This document shows positions 1 to 11,300 of a stretch of 64,000 bases of DNA, piece by piece. The notes under the pieces were generated by a model. The model had not been told where the DNA came from and did not search any database. It was given only the letters and a program-made list of their open reading frames with translations. Origin of the DNA: Ophiosphaerella korrae (Eukaryota; Ascomycota; Dothideomycetes; Pleosporales; Phaeosphaeriaceae); contig JALNQF010000091.1 of the NCBI GenBank assembly GCA_028456385.1, positions 1 through 64,000 of the forward strand, written 5' to 3'. The translations under genes were made by a program, and so were the position numbers. Position 1 is the first letter of the stretch. Each line of letters begins with the position of its first letter.

Positions 1-63
1 TACTTAAGTTAATATAAGTAGATACTAGTTTACTTAACTTAGTTAAGGTAGTAAGACTCTTAA

Positions 64-537
64 TTATTAGATTTAAAGGAAGTTATAGTAGTTTAATAAA
101 AAGGCTTTTTTATAATAGCTATATAAGGGCCTTATTAGAGAGGGATACTAAGGCTTTTAGAAAAGCCCCTTTTTAGATTAATTACCTATAACTTAATAGT
201 ACTAGGTATAAGCTAAATAGATTAATTCTACTATCTATCTCTAGCCCTACGCTCTATCTATATATCTACAATATAGTAGTCTTAGCTAAGTCTCTTAAGA
301 TAGTAGTAAGCTAGATTCTTAATACTCCTTCTATTAAGGTACTAGTTTCTTTATTATATTAGTTATACTAACGTAGTCTATCTCTTTATATATAAGATAC
401 TTTATTTAATTCCTTTGTTTATAAAAGTTAAAGCTATAATCCTTTTAGCTATAGTAGGGTTAGTAGCTTAGCGATTGTACATATAATTGCGCATCTAATC
501 GCGTATTAAGTATCTAATCGTGCAACTTATCTAATAA
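64..537. mobile_element. Short inverted-repeat element, copy 1 (MITE-like)
   Basis: This 474 bp segment recurs almost unchanged at 37261-37733. Both copies begin TTATTAGAT and end ATCTAATAA, a 9 bp terminal inverted repeat, and flanking similarity stops at these ends. Near the right end ATCTAAT occurs three times (about 493, 512 and 529), the kind of subterminal repeat that transposases bind. No coding frame is visible. The size and termini suggest a non-autonomous DNA transposon. No matching target duplication was found for this copy, so the class is unassigned; an unusual solo LTR is the alternative. Confidence 0.55.
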
Positions 538-1077
538 CTAGATACTAAGATTAATAGAGTTATAGAATCTAAGAAGAGAAAACTTTTAATATAGAATAAA
601 AGAAATATACAATTAATATAAGTTTAAAGTTCTACTATCTTATAAGTAGTCTTAGAGATTAGATTACGCTAAGCTTACTTAGTAGTAGCTAGCTATAACA
701 ACAATCTCTCTATAGTATAATTAATAGCTCTCTTTATATAATTTAGAAGTAGTAGACTTAGTAGTAATAAGATACTTATACTCTATAATAGATTTACTAA
801 AAAGAGTATATTAATATTAAACGTTAGTAGAGATATACTTACTATATACCTTAATATCTTTTAATAATACAAGATAAGTTAATTTAAGTTTAGAATAACG
901 TAAACAAGGAAATATCTTAATTTTATTACAAGCTACCTATTTAGTAAGAAGTACTTTGTTATATTAGGAATAACAAAGTATAAAGAGTAATAAAGCGCTA
1001 GAAATTAATAAAAAGAGTAGGTTAATAACTTTAGTTCTAGGATAAGAAAATAAAGACTTACTTAGAGGAAGAGATAG
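538..1077 (+). pseudogene. 3' internal end of chromovirus copy R
   Basis: Read on the reverse strand, this segment aligns by eye with the 3' untranslated region next to the 3' LTR in the minus-strand copies (for example 4112-4640). It is therefore the 3' end of a plus-strand copy of the same family. It ends in a polypurine tract (GGAAGAGATAG) directly before the LTR at 1078. Bases 1-63 probably belong to the same element, split by the inverted-repeat element. The rest of R lies left of the window. The sequence is heavily RIP-mutated and holds no usable frame. Confidence 0.6.
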
Positions 1078-1505
1078 TATTATAGTAGTAATAGAAGAAA
1101 ACTAGATAAGACTAATTAGCCCTATAATTAGAGATAACAGCGTATATAATCTATAAGGAGAAGAGCTTAATTAGGAAGTTAATTATAATAGAGATACGTA
1201 ATAACTTTATAACTTTATAGAGCTTAGTACTTATAAAGCTATAAAGCTATAACTTTATAGCTTTATAGGGCTTAGAAGGTATAAAGCTATAAAGCTAAGT
1301 AGGTATATAGTTAATAGTAATATTTATTATTAGGATAGTATTATTAATTTAATTACTAACTACAAGTAACAATATATTAATATTGCAAGACATCTTTATA
1401 TTATTTATAGCTAATTACTTAATTACTATACAAACTTTTATTATTACTTCCTAATCTAGTAGCTTCTTAAGGCTACTATTGTTAATAATAGGAGGCCCTA
1501 TTATA
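1078..1505 (+). repeat. 3' LTR of chromovirus R
   Basis: This 428 bp LTR starts TATTATAG and ends CCTATTATA, RIP-altered forms of TGTTACAG and a GTAACA-type end. It carries the CTTTATA/TATAAAG hairpin module in duplicate (about 1205-1310). It is followed at once by chromovirus gag in the opposite orientation, so R appears to have inserted into the gag of copy N2. Confidence 0.65.
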
Positions 1506-2650
1506 CTTTAGGTACTCTATTCTTATCTTTAGTTATCTTTAACTAGGTTTCTTTTATTAGATCTTTATTTCTATAATCTTTTATAAAGTATTTTAGTTTA
1601 TTATATTTATAGTATACTATATCTTTGTTCTTTAATTAGTAATTTCTTGTATAGTAGCCTTTCTTATTATATTTAAAGTACGTAAAGTCTCTATTTTTCT
1701 TTTTCTTCTTATCTTTATTTATATTAAGGATTATAAGGTCTCTAGTATTATAGTTACTAGGCTATCTCTTATATTTATTTATTCTCTATTCTTAAAGGTT
1801 TTTATTAACTTGTATTACCTTTCTTTTTATAGCTACTAGTATCCTTAGTTTCTTTATTTAGATTAACTTATACTAAAAACTTAACTTTAGTCTTTATTAA
1901 AACCTTAATAGTAGAGATAGTTTATTCTATTTTATATTTTATAATAGTTATTTAAATAGTAATATATATTCTAGGATACTATTATATTACTTAAGTATCT
2001 TAAGCTTTTGTTTAGCTTATTAGGTAATATCTATATTTTTAAATACTACTTTTATTTATTTTATAAAGTATTTATAACTTCTAAAGATAGATTTTATTTT
2101 ATTATTTATACTCCTAGAGTATATATTATATAATCTATCTAGTAAAGATAAAACTATTTTATTATATGTTTTTTAAAATATATTCTAATATATACTTTTT
2201 TCTTTTTTATTAGTATTAAAGTATAATACTTATATATCTATCTAAAGTTATACTAATACTAGGAACAGTCTTATTTTTTTTTTCTATTAAACTTTTTACG
2301 TCTAAGTATTTTAGGTAGTTTATTTGTTATACTTATCCTAAGTCTCTAAGTAATCTATTTTATCTAATCCTATCCTACTATAATAGCCTTAATTTAAGCT
2401 TTATTCTATTTTGTATAGTTTCGTAGTTTTTTATTTTACGTAGTTAGAGTATTAATTAATAGTTATATACTTTCTTTATCTATAATTAGGTTGTTTAGGT
2501 TTAACTTAACTACTTTCTAGTTAGTTACATCTAACTCGTAACTACTTAGAGGCACTTTACTTCTTTTCTTAGTTATACTTTCTATTATTATATTAGCTTA
2601 GACTATATACTACTTATACTTTACTTTTCCTAATAACTTAATTAGTAAAG
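1506..2650 (-). pseudogene. gag remnant of chromovirus N2
   Basis: On the minus strand this segment matches the gag region of the better-preserved copies (compare 18540-19640 and the plus-strand equivalent 52530-53400). It includes the lysine-rich zinc-knuckle neighbourhood at its left end and the leader next to the 5' LTR at its right end. RIP has removed nearly all CA/TG and left many TAA/TAG stops. Gag would package element RNA. The left part of N2 is cut off by insertion of R and lies outside the window. Confidence 0.6.
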
Positions 2651-3082
2651 TATAATAAAGTTACTTGTTAGTAACTATATATATCCTTTATTAAGATTAT
2701 AAGTAGATTACGAAGTAATAATAAAAATAAGTATTGTAATTAAATAATAGGCTATAAATAATAGAAATATATCTTATAATATTAATATATTGTTACTTGT
2801 AGTTAATAATTAAATTACTAATATTATCTTAATAATACGTATCCTACTAACTATATACCTACTAGATTTATAGCTTTATATCTACTAAGACCTATAAAGT
2901 TATAAAGTTATAGCTTTATAGCTTTATACGCGCTAAGCCTTATAAAGCTATAAAGTTATTATATATCTTTATTATAATTAACTTTCTAATTAAGTTCTTT
3001 GTCTTATAGATTATATGCGTTGTTATCTTCTATTATAGGGCTAATTAGTTCTACCTAGTTTTCTTCTATTACTACTATAATA
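2651..3082 (-). repeat. 5' LTR of chromovirus N2
   Basis: This 432 bp LTR is read on the minus strand. It begins TATAATA on the plus strand and ends CTACTATAATA, matching the ends of the other LTRs. It carries the CTTTATA/TATAAAG inverted-repeat module. N2 sits inside the gag of copy N; TATAT on both sides may be the target duplication, but in this composition that is weak evidence. Confidence 0.65.
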
Positions 3083-3609
3083 TATATAATCTATATAGTA
3101 AGGTTTAAACTATCTTATTATATCTTCTTTAAAGTATATCCTAATATTTACTACTTTTTTTTCTTTTATATTAAATTATAGCGCCTATATATCTATCTAG
3201 AGTTATACTATTACTAGAAAAGGTCTTAGTTTCTTCTTTATTCTATTAAACTTTTTAAGTATAAGTATTTTAAGTAGTTTCTTTATTATACTTTGCTTTA
3301 GTCTCTAGGTAATTTATAATATCTAATTTTATCTTACTATAATAGCTTTAATTTAAGCTTTATTCTACTTAATACAGTTTTGTAGTTATTTATTCTATAT
3401 AGTTAAAGTATTAATTAATAATTATATACTTTCTTTATTAGTAATTAAGTTATTTAGGTTTATCTTAACTACTACCTAGTTAGTATTATCTAACTTATAA
3501 CTACTTAGAAGTACTTTAACTCTTTTTTTAAGTATACTTTCTACTATTATATTAGCTTAGACTATACGCTACTTATACTTTACTTCTTTTAATAACTAGA
3601 TTAGTAAGG
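3083..3609 (-). pseudogene. gag N-terminal remnant of chromovirus N
   Basis: Minus-strand gag sequence continues here after the N2 LTR. It repeats in order the sequence seen at about 2130-2650, so it belongs to a second copy, N. It is RIP-degraded and joins directly to N's 5' LTR at 3610. The remainder of N's coding region lies beyond N2 and R, outside the window. Confidence 0.6.
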
Positions 3610-3665
3610 TATAATAGAGTTACCTATTATTAACTATAAGTAACTTCTAGGGAGAGGTATAGTAG
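3610..3665 (-). repeat. 5' LTR of chromovirus N, left part
   Basis: This is the inner end of N's 5' LTR, split by insertion of P0. The remainder is 24372-24762, and together they give about 447 bp, the normal family length. AGTAG at 3661-3665 is one copy of the P0 target duplication; the other is 24367-24371. Confidence 0.7.
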
Positions 3666-4111
3666 TATAACGAGGTTACTAGGGTTAACTCCTAATAACC
3701 TATTAGGAGTATTAGTAGATTAAAAAGTAATAATAAAGGCTTGTATTATAATCTATAATAGGCTATAAATAATAAAAGATATTTTGTAACTATTAGAGTA
3801 TTATCGCTTGTAGTTAATAATTAAATTACTAATACTATCCTAATAATACGTATTCTCTTATCTATACACCTATATATTATAGCTAGCTTTATAGCTTTAT
3901 AGATACTAAGTCTTATAAAGCTATAAAGTTCTTAACTACTAGCTTTATAGCTTTATAAGTGCTAAGCCCTATAAAGCTATAAAGTTATTACGTATCTCTA
4001 TTATAATTAACTTCCTAATTAAGATTATCGTCTTTTAGGTTATATACGTTGTTATCTTCTATTAAGAGGCTAATTAGCTCTATCTAGCTTTCTTCTATTA
4101 CTATTATAATA
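3666..4111 (-). repeat. 3' LTR of chromovirus P0
   Basis: This 446 bp LTR contains two tandem copies of an inverted-repeat module. Arms AGCTTTATAGCTTTATA (3885-3901) and TATAAAGCTATAAAGTT (3914-3930) form the first, and a second pair follows at about 3941-3986. The partner LTR at 23977-24366 has only one module, which accounts for the 56 bp length difference. Confidence 0.8.
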
Positions 4112-7028
4112 CTATTCCCTATTCTAGGTAGATTATTATTTCTCTATCCTAGGGCTAAAGTTATTAACCCTATTTCTTTATTAATTTCTAGTTCTCTATT
4201 ACTCTCTATACCTTGTTGTTCCTAGTGTAATAAAGTATTACTTATAGAATAAGTTACTTAAAATAGGGTGAAAATATTTCTTTATTCTTATTACGCTAAT
4301 TTTAAATTAACGTACCTTGTATTATTAATAGATAGTAAGGCGTGTAACAAGTATATTTCTACTAATATTTAGTATTAATATACTCCTTCTAGTATTTCCC
4401 TTATAGAATGTAAGTACCTTATTACTATTAAGTCTACTAATTCTAAATTATATAAAGAGAGCTATTAATAGGGCTTAAGTAAAACTATAGTTATAGTTAG
4501 CTAATATAGAAAGAGCTTAGCATAATCTAATATTTAAGACTACTTATAAGATAGTAAAACTTTAGGCGCGTACTAACTACCTTTATAAGTTAATAGCTTA
4601 TAATAACGCTAAGTTGTCTATATAGTCTTGTGCGTTAGAGGCTAAGATAGACCTAGAAGATATAGTAGAGGCTACTCTAGCTCCTATTATATTAAGTGCT
4701 CTTACTATCTCTTTATCCTTTAGTAGTACTATTAGTTTTCCTAGTTTACTATAAGGTAGTCTAGAGGGTTTTAACTTTAGAACTCCTCTAGTTTCTTAGA
4801 GTAGTTAAGGTTATCTTCTAGTTCCTATATATCTTCCTATAGTTACCCTTTTTTATCTATACCTCTCTATTTTACTAAATACTAGTTCTTTTTATTTTAG
4901 AACTAGTATACTAGGATTTCTTTAACTTCTTATTCTTCTTATTCTCTATACGTATCTACTTTATACACTAGTAGTTCTATATTTTATAGTACTATCTTAA
5001 GTAGTATAATATAGAAGGTTAGATATATCTTTATCTTACTTAGTAGCTTTAATTTATATATAACTAGTGTAACTTTCTTCTTAATTTTATATAGTCCTAT
5101 TTTTTCGTAATCTAGTTTTAAACTAGATTGCTTACTCTTAATATTTTTTTATACTAACTATACTTTTTCTCCCTCTATAAATTAAGGTCCCTTTTTATAT
5201 TTCTTATTGTAGTACTTTATTATTTAATTATATAGGAACTTAGTATCCTATCTTAATTAATTATATATTTTTTTTATTCTATTTACAAAGTTTTCTCCTC
5301 TTAGAGTCTAAGATTCTCTATTTCTTAGTATCTAATATATATTAGGATTAAATCTATAGTTTATAAAGAAAGGTAATATTCTTATTCCTATATTCTTTAC
5401 GCTATTATATACTAACTATACTATAGGGAGTAGTTATACCTAATTGTTCTAGTTATAGTTAAGGTAGTATCGTAAGTATTACTCTACTATTTAGTTTATA
5501 TATTCTAATTATCTATCTATTTATAGATAATACGCTATTAATATTTAATATTGTATTTCTAATTATACTATTATTGTTCCCTATAGTTTTAATATAAATT
5601 ATATATCTTTATCTATAATAATTTTATCTAGGATACTATATTAGCTAATTATAGTTCTTAGGACCTAGTGTATAGTAACCTCTATCTTACCTTTTTCCTT
5701 ATATAGTCTAAAGTATATGTATTTTATAAGTTTATCTACTATTATTAGGATTCTATTATATTTAACTCTTAATATTAGGTCTCTTTACTTAAGTAGCTTC
5801 GTAATAAAGTCTATTGTAATAACTCTCTAAAGACGCTCTAGTATTTTAACTAGTTATAATATTCTATATAGTATGTATCTACTATACTTGTTTTAGTAGT
5901 ACTCTATATAGTTTTGTAGTACTTCTTTAACTAGTTATCTTACTCTTAGGATATAGTAATCTCTTAGAAGTCTATTTAGTGTTTTCTTAATTCCTTAGTA
6001 TATATATCCTAGTAGTTTATAGAATTGTTGTATAAATTCCTTTTAAATTTTACCTAGAATATACGTTCTTCTATAAGCTTTTGTAAATCTATCCTAGATT
6101 TCTAGCTTTTTTATTTTTTTAAAGGCTTTTGCTATTTCTATCTAAATCTATTTATCTAGCTTACTATTCTTTCTCTTAAGTATTGTAGCTATCTTAGGTT
6201 TATTTATAACTAAGTTTCTTTCTTTATTCTTAATTAGAACTATACTAGTAGTATTTACTTCTTTTTATAAACTAGTCTTCTACTTAAAGTATCTACTAAT
6301 TAGTTATCCTTTTCTTTTGTGTATATAACCTCGAATTTAAATTTTAATAAAAATTCCTACTATCTTATATAGTATTGTAATAAGTCTTTGTTTATTATAA
6401 ATCTAATAAGATTCTTATAGTTTATATAGACTTTTATTTTATACTTTACTCTTTATAAGTATACTCTCTATTATTTAAATACTTTGTAAATTGCTAGTAT
6501 TTCTTTATTATAGATTAGGTAATTAAGTTCTACGAGCTTTATTTTCTAAGAGAAATATTTAACTAAATATTCTTGTTTAGTTCTTAGATCTTCTTATATT
6601 AGTGCTATTCTATAGACTTAGTTAGATGTATCTATTTTTATAATTACTAGTAACTCTAGGTTATATAGTCTAATAACTAGGTTTTCTATAAACTTCTTCT
6701 TTATTTGCTTAAATATTTTATTATATTCTTTTATCTATTTAAATAGTACGTCCTTCTTTATAAGTCTAGTAATTAGTTTTATATCTTTAGAGTATCGTAC
6801 TATTAATTTTCTATAAAAATTTACTAGTCTATAGAACTATTATACTTCTTATAAGCTTTTAGGTGTTAGCTATTCTTTAATTAACTTAATTTTTTCTAGG
6901 TTAATTCTAATCTTTCTTAGTTCTATAATAAATTTAAGGAAGTCTATTTCTTTTATATAGAATTTGCATTTTGTTATTTTAAGAAATAATTTATTTTCTA
7001 CTAGCTTTTCTAGTACCTTATATATATA
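4112..7028 (-). pseudogene. P0 3' UTR, chromodomain, integrase and RT 3' half
   Basis: On the minus strand this is the 3' part of chromovirus pol. The 3' untranslated region (about 4112-4790) is followed by the chromodomain/integrase end and then RNase H and reverse transcriptase up to the copia insertion. It aligns by eye with 13481-16420 of M1. Stops are TAA/TAG throughout. The frame resumes at 20742, where the target bases ATATA (7024-7028) recur at 20737-20741. Confidence 0.75.
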
Positions 7029-7193
7029 TGTTGCGAGATGCGAGCTTAGGAATAAGTAGGAGATAATTATTAATTAAAGAGCTATCTAAGCTAGGCTACT
7101 TATATATAGTAGAGTAGCTTAAATAGCTTATATAGCTTACTTACTACTATAGGCTTACCTAAATCGTATAGAGTAAAGCTCTAACTTACAATA
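7029..7193 (-). repeat. 3' LTR of copia F
   Basis: This 165 bp LTR pairs with 20572-20736. Its end CTTACAATA is the RIP version of CTTGCGACA. On the minus strand the bases just upstream, TAAGGGGTA, make a short polypurine tract, which supports the minus orientation. Confidence 0.8.
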
Positions 7194-8342
7194 TACCCCT
7201 TAGGTAAGCTGCACAGTAGAGCTATTTAATAAGTTTCGTAGTAGTTATCTAAACTTAGTTAAAAACACCTTTACCTACAATTCTATTTATTTTAGGCTCG
7301 TGCGTAGGTACTAAGCGCTTATACGCTGCGCGTAGTATATTTAAAGTTTTCTTAGCTTTGTAAACTCTTTAGTAACTATTATTATAGCTATTATAAGTTG
7401 CTATTTTTAAAGCTTTTAAAGCTTACTTTTTATATTAGCAATTATTATACTAACTTGTTCTTGTAGAGTAAAGCTAAGAAAGCTACTTACGCTCGTATAT
7501 CTTACTCCTATACTACCTCTAAAGCTACTACCGCTACTACTACTACTACTACTACTAAGAAGAAGAAGAAGCGTACTAAAAAGACTCTAGTACTATAAAC
7601 GCCCTTACCCCTACCTTCTTATACCTCCTCTCTTAAGGAAGTTGTAGGTACTCTCTATAAAGAGCCCTACCTCTACTACGCTTACAGCGCGTTAGTAGGC
7701 TACTCTAATAAGAGCTACTATAACTCCTTTAGAGAGGGGGTTTAGCGTTATATATACTATACTACTAGTAGCTATAGCTACGTTCCTATGTAAGTTAATT
7801 TACAAAACTACTCTAGCTCTTTAATTTAATATTAGTTAACTAACTTGTATTATAGCCCTAAGATTGCTTACTACGCTACTATTACTCTTGTTACTACCTA
7901 GGCCTATAAGGCTCTAGAGAGGGAGCTTAAGGCTCTCTAAAAGACTTTCTATATACTACTTAGTAAGGTTGTAGAAGAGACTCTAGGTCCTTAGACTCCT
8001 CTACTACTCTTACCTCTACCTCTACCTTAGCTTACGCTTGTGCCTACGCCTACTCTTACTTTTACCTCTACTTAAGACTTTACTACTACTACGCTTACTA
8101 ATACTACCTTTACGATAGGGGCTATTACTACTCTACTAGCTAGGGACGCTTAAGCTAAAGAGGGTTTTACGCGTTATCTACGCGTAAGAGTACTTCTTAA
8201 TAAGTTTATTAATCTTATATTTTAAATAGATACCCTATTTTAAGCTTAGCTCTAAGCTTTAGCTCTACGCTTTAGCGCTTTAATTTAAAGACTTCTTTAT
8301 AGCTCTATACTCTACTTTTATAATTCTTGTAACTTAAGCTTA
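7194..8342. other. Extra 3' segment of copia F, possible additional ORF
   Basis: This segment lies between the end of the copia RNase H and the 3' LTR, where copia elements usually have only a short untranslated region. One plus-strand frame shows a poly-Thr run (TAC/ACT codons, about 7530-7557), then a lysine-rich patch, then a long stretch interrupted only by TAA/TAG. All of those stops could derive from CAA, CAG or TGG. The minus strand also has a frame that stays open if such stops are discounted, continuing from pol and rich in K, L, R, S and Q. I cannot tell which frame, if either, was coding. I recognise no domain. Confidence 0.4.
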
Positions 8343-11300
8343 GCTTATATATCTTTAAGGTTAAGGTAAGCTTTAAATCTCTTAAACTACTACTCTAGGA
8401 GGTGCTTAGTTAGGCTATCTACTAGTATCTCGCTTATTAGTATATAAGAGACTTAAAATAAGCCTCTAGCGTACTCTTATCTTAGCTATATATTCTATAT
8501 ATCTACGTAATATAAGCGCGTTGTTACTCTCTTATTTTTACCTACAACAAGTCTAATTATTTACTAATTATTGTAGAAGATTATCTAAGTAGCTCCTAGG
8601 TCTAATATAAGCTCTTAAAAGAGCTTTTTTAGTACTATTACCTCTTTACTTACGTACTTAAGCGCGAGTAGCTTAGCTTTAGTAGTAGAAGTAGTTACTA
8701 TAGCTTATTACGCTACCTTCTATATTACTACTCTACTAAAGAGTATTACAATATAGCTATAAGATAAGTAGCGCGTTACTAGATTATTAGTAAATAACGC
8801 GTCTCTATATATAAGTAGCTTAGTGCCTTACTACTTACTATCTCGCTACTTACTATACTAGACTAATAGGTACTAAGTTCTATATAAGTAAATAATAACT
8901 TAGTTTACTACTTTAAGATACTTTTAGCTTAGATTTATAAGATATTAAGAGAGCTTAGTAGCTATAAATACAACGTCTAGTTGTACTATTATTACTATAT
9001 ACAAGATAGATCTTACTCGCTCTTAGTAGTCCTTGATTTTACACTTTAAGGCCTCTCCTTTACTTAGCTATAGCTCCTCTACTAGTAATAGAGTTACTAG
9101 AAAGCTTATAGAGCTTGCGAGATCAAACTTTTTTACTATCTTGTTAATATACTTATTGTAGACGAGCGTAATAGTCTTATCTAGCTAACTCTATATTACT
9201 CGTACGCCTAGGAACTAGCTTACTAGGCCTTTATCTTCTATATTATAGGCTCGTTTAATTCTCTTAATAATTTAGCAAGCTTCTAATTAGTAGATTTTGT
9301 AATATATTACTAATATATTATTAACGTAGAAGAGAAAGAGTATTTTACGCTCTTTATTGTAGAATAAGCACAGCTCTTCTTTTAAGACTATAAGGCTAGC
9401 TTGTTTAAGCGTTCTTAAGAGCTCTTTATACTAGAGGAGTAGCAAGTCTTTAAGGCTATATAGTACTTAATTAAGCTTAACGCACTTACTAGCTACTTTA
9501 AACCTATCTAGGAGCTTATAGATAACTACTAGTTAATAATCTTTATATACGTAGAGGAAAGCTCTAATAATGTTATACTAAGCTACTTCTAGGTTAAACT
9601 TAGCTGTAATCGCTATTACAGTTCGAAACGAGCGCGCTACTAACGTAGTAGCGTAAGTTAATTGTATTAAATCGATTATTTAGAAGACTCTACGCACTAC
9701 AATCCAAGCTTTATACTTAAGAAAGTAGCTATCTTAGTTAAGTTTGTATGTAAAAACCTACTTTAGAGGTAGTAGCTAATCGCTTAATTACGAGCGCTCT
9801 ATCTCCTCCTAGGTGCTAGCTACTAGTAGCGTATTAATCTCTTTCTAAGCTACTTATTTAAAGAGCTGCCTATATAGGTGCGTATATAAGTACTTCTAAT
9901 TTTATAGTAGTAGCGAGAGCTTATCTTAATATAGATAAGCTTATAGTTATAGCTTAAGCTAAGTAGCTACTACAATTATAGTGTTTACTATAGCAAGCTC
10001 TGTATTTAGGTTACAGTCTATTAGCACTTATAGGAGTAGCTTATCTAGTATACTACTCTATTTACTCTGCTTAGGTTTATATAATAATAAGTAAGCGCTT
10101 AAGCTTCTAGCGCTATTGTCTAGCTTATTGTTTTAGAGTCTTTAGCTTAATTACGTTAGCGCTAGCTATTACTAGCGTGTATACTACTAATAAGCTCTAA
10201 CTATATTATTTAGAGCTATATAAGATATAGCTACTTAATAAAAGATAGTATCTACTTTATTTAGAGCTATAGAAGCTATAGCTACTTAATAAGAAGTAGT
10301 TTAATAAGTAGTAGTTTAATTTAAACTCTTATCTATTAGCTACTCTAAGGCGCTTACTTCTCTAGTTAATTGCAATTCCTAGGAGCTTTTAGATACTTCG
10401 CTGTATTAATTTCTATAATTAATATTAGCACCTATATACTAAACTCCTCTAGGTTTAGGTATTTACTCTAGAGTTCGAAGGCCGCTAAGCTTAGGTTACT
10501 CTATATAGATTCTATGTAGTTTGCTAGCTAAGCTTACTACTTATATAGGGTCTACTCCTTATTCTACTAAGATAGCTAGCTAGCTAGCCTAGCTTTTAGT
10601 ATTACGTAGAGCTCTACCTCCTAGATTCTACTCTAGGTGCTCGCCTTACTAGTAGCTTTCTAGGATTTAAGCTACTTCGCGGAGCTAGTTATATATATTA
10701 TCTTAGGTCTCTCTTACGTTACGCGTTACGTCTTTATATAACACGTTAACAAGTTTTTAAATCTCTAGCTTTAGGAGCTCTTAATAAGCTTTACTCTTCT
10801 TGTTATAAAAGAGCTACTTATTAAACGTTACGTTGCGCGTTGTAATTACCTAATCTAATTCTAGGACCTATATCCTGTATATATTAGATACTCTATATCC
10901 TACTAGATATCTAATATAGCCCTAAGGGCTTATTTTAAAGCCTCTCTTATTACGCCTAGCTACTTACTCTTTGTTAAGTAGATATGCGCAGCAGCTGTAG
11001 GCGTATACTCTACTCTAATCTAGCTAAAGGTCTACTATAGTAGCTCTTACTTACTTAGGCTAATAGTATCTAAAGTACTATCTAAACTAGCTATTAAGTA
11101 CTATATTAGGAGCTTATATATTATAAGCGTAGCTTAGGCTTATATTATATAGCTACGTAGCTACTTCTACTATCTCTAGCTAGAGCCTTTCTAGTAGGTT
11201 AGCACTTATCCTTATCTTAATTACTTTTATTATTATTTCTTAACTAGCTCTCTTAGCTCCTCTATTTAGCTTGTATATATATACTAGAGTGCTCTTAACT

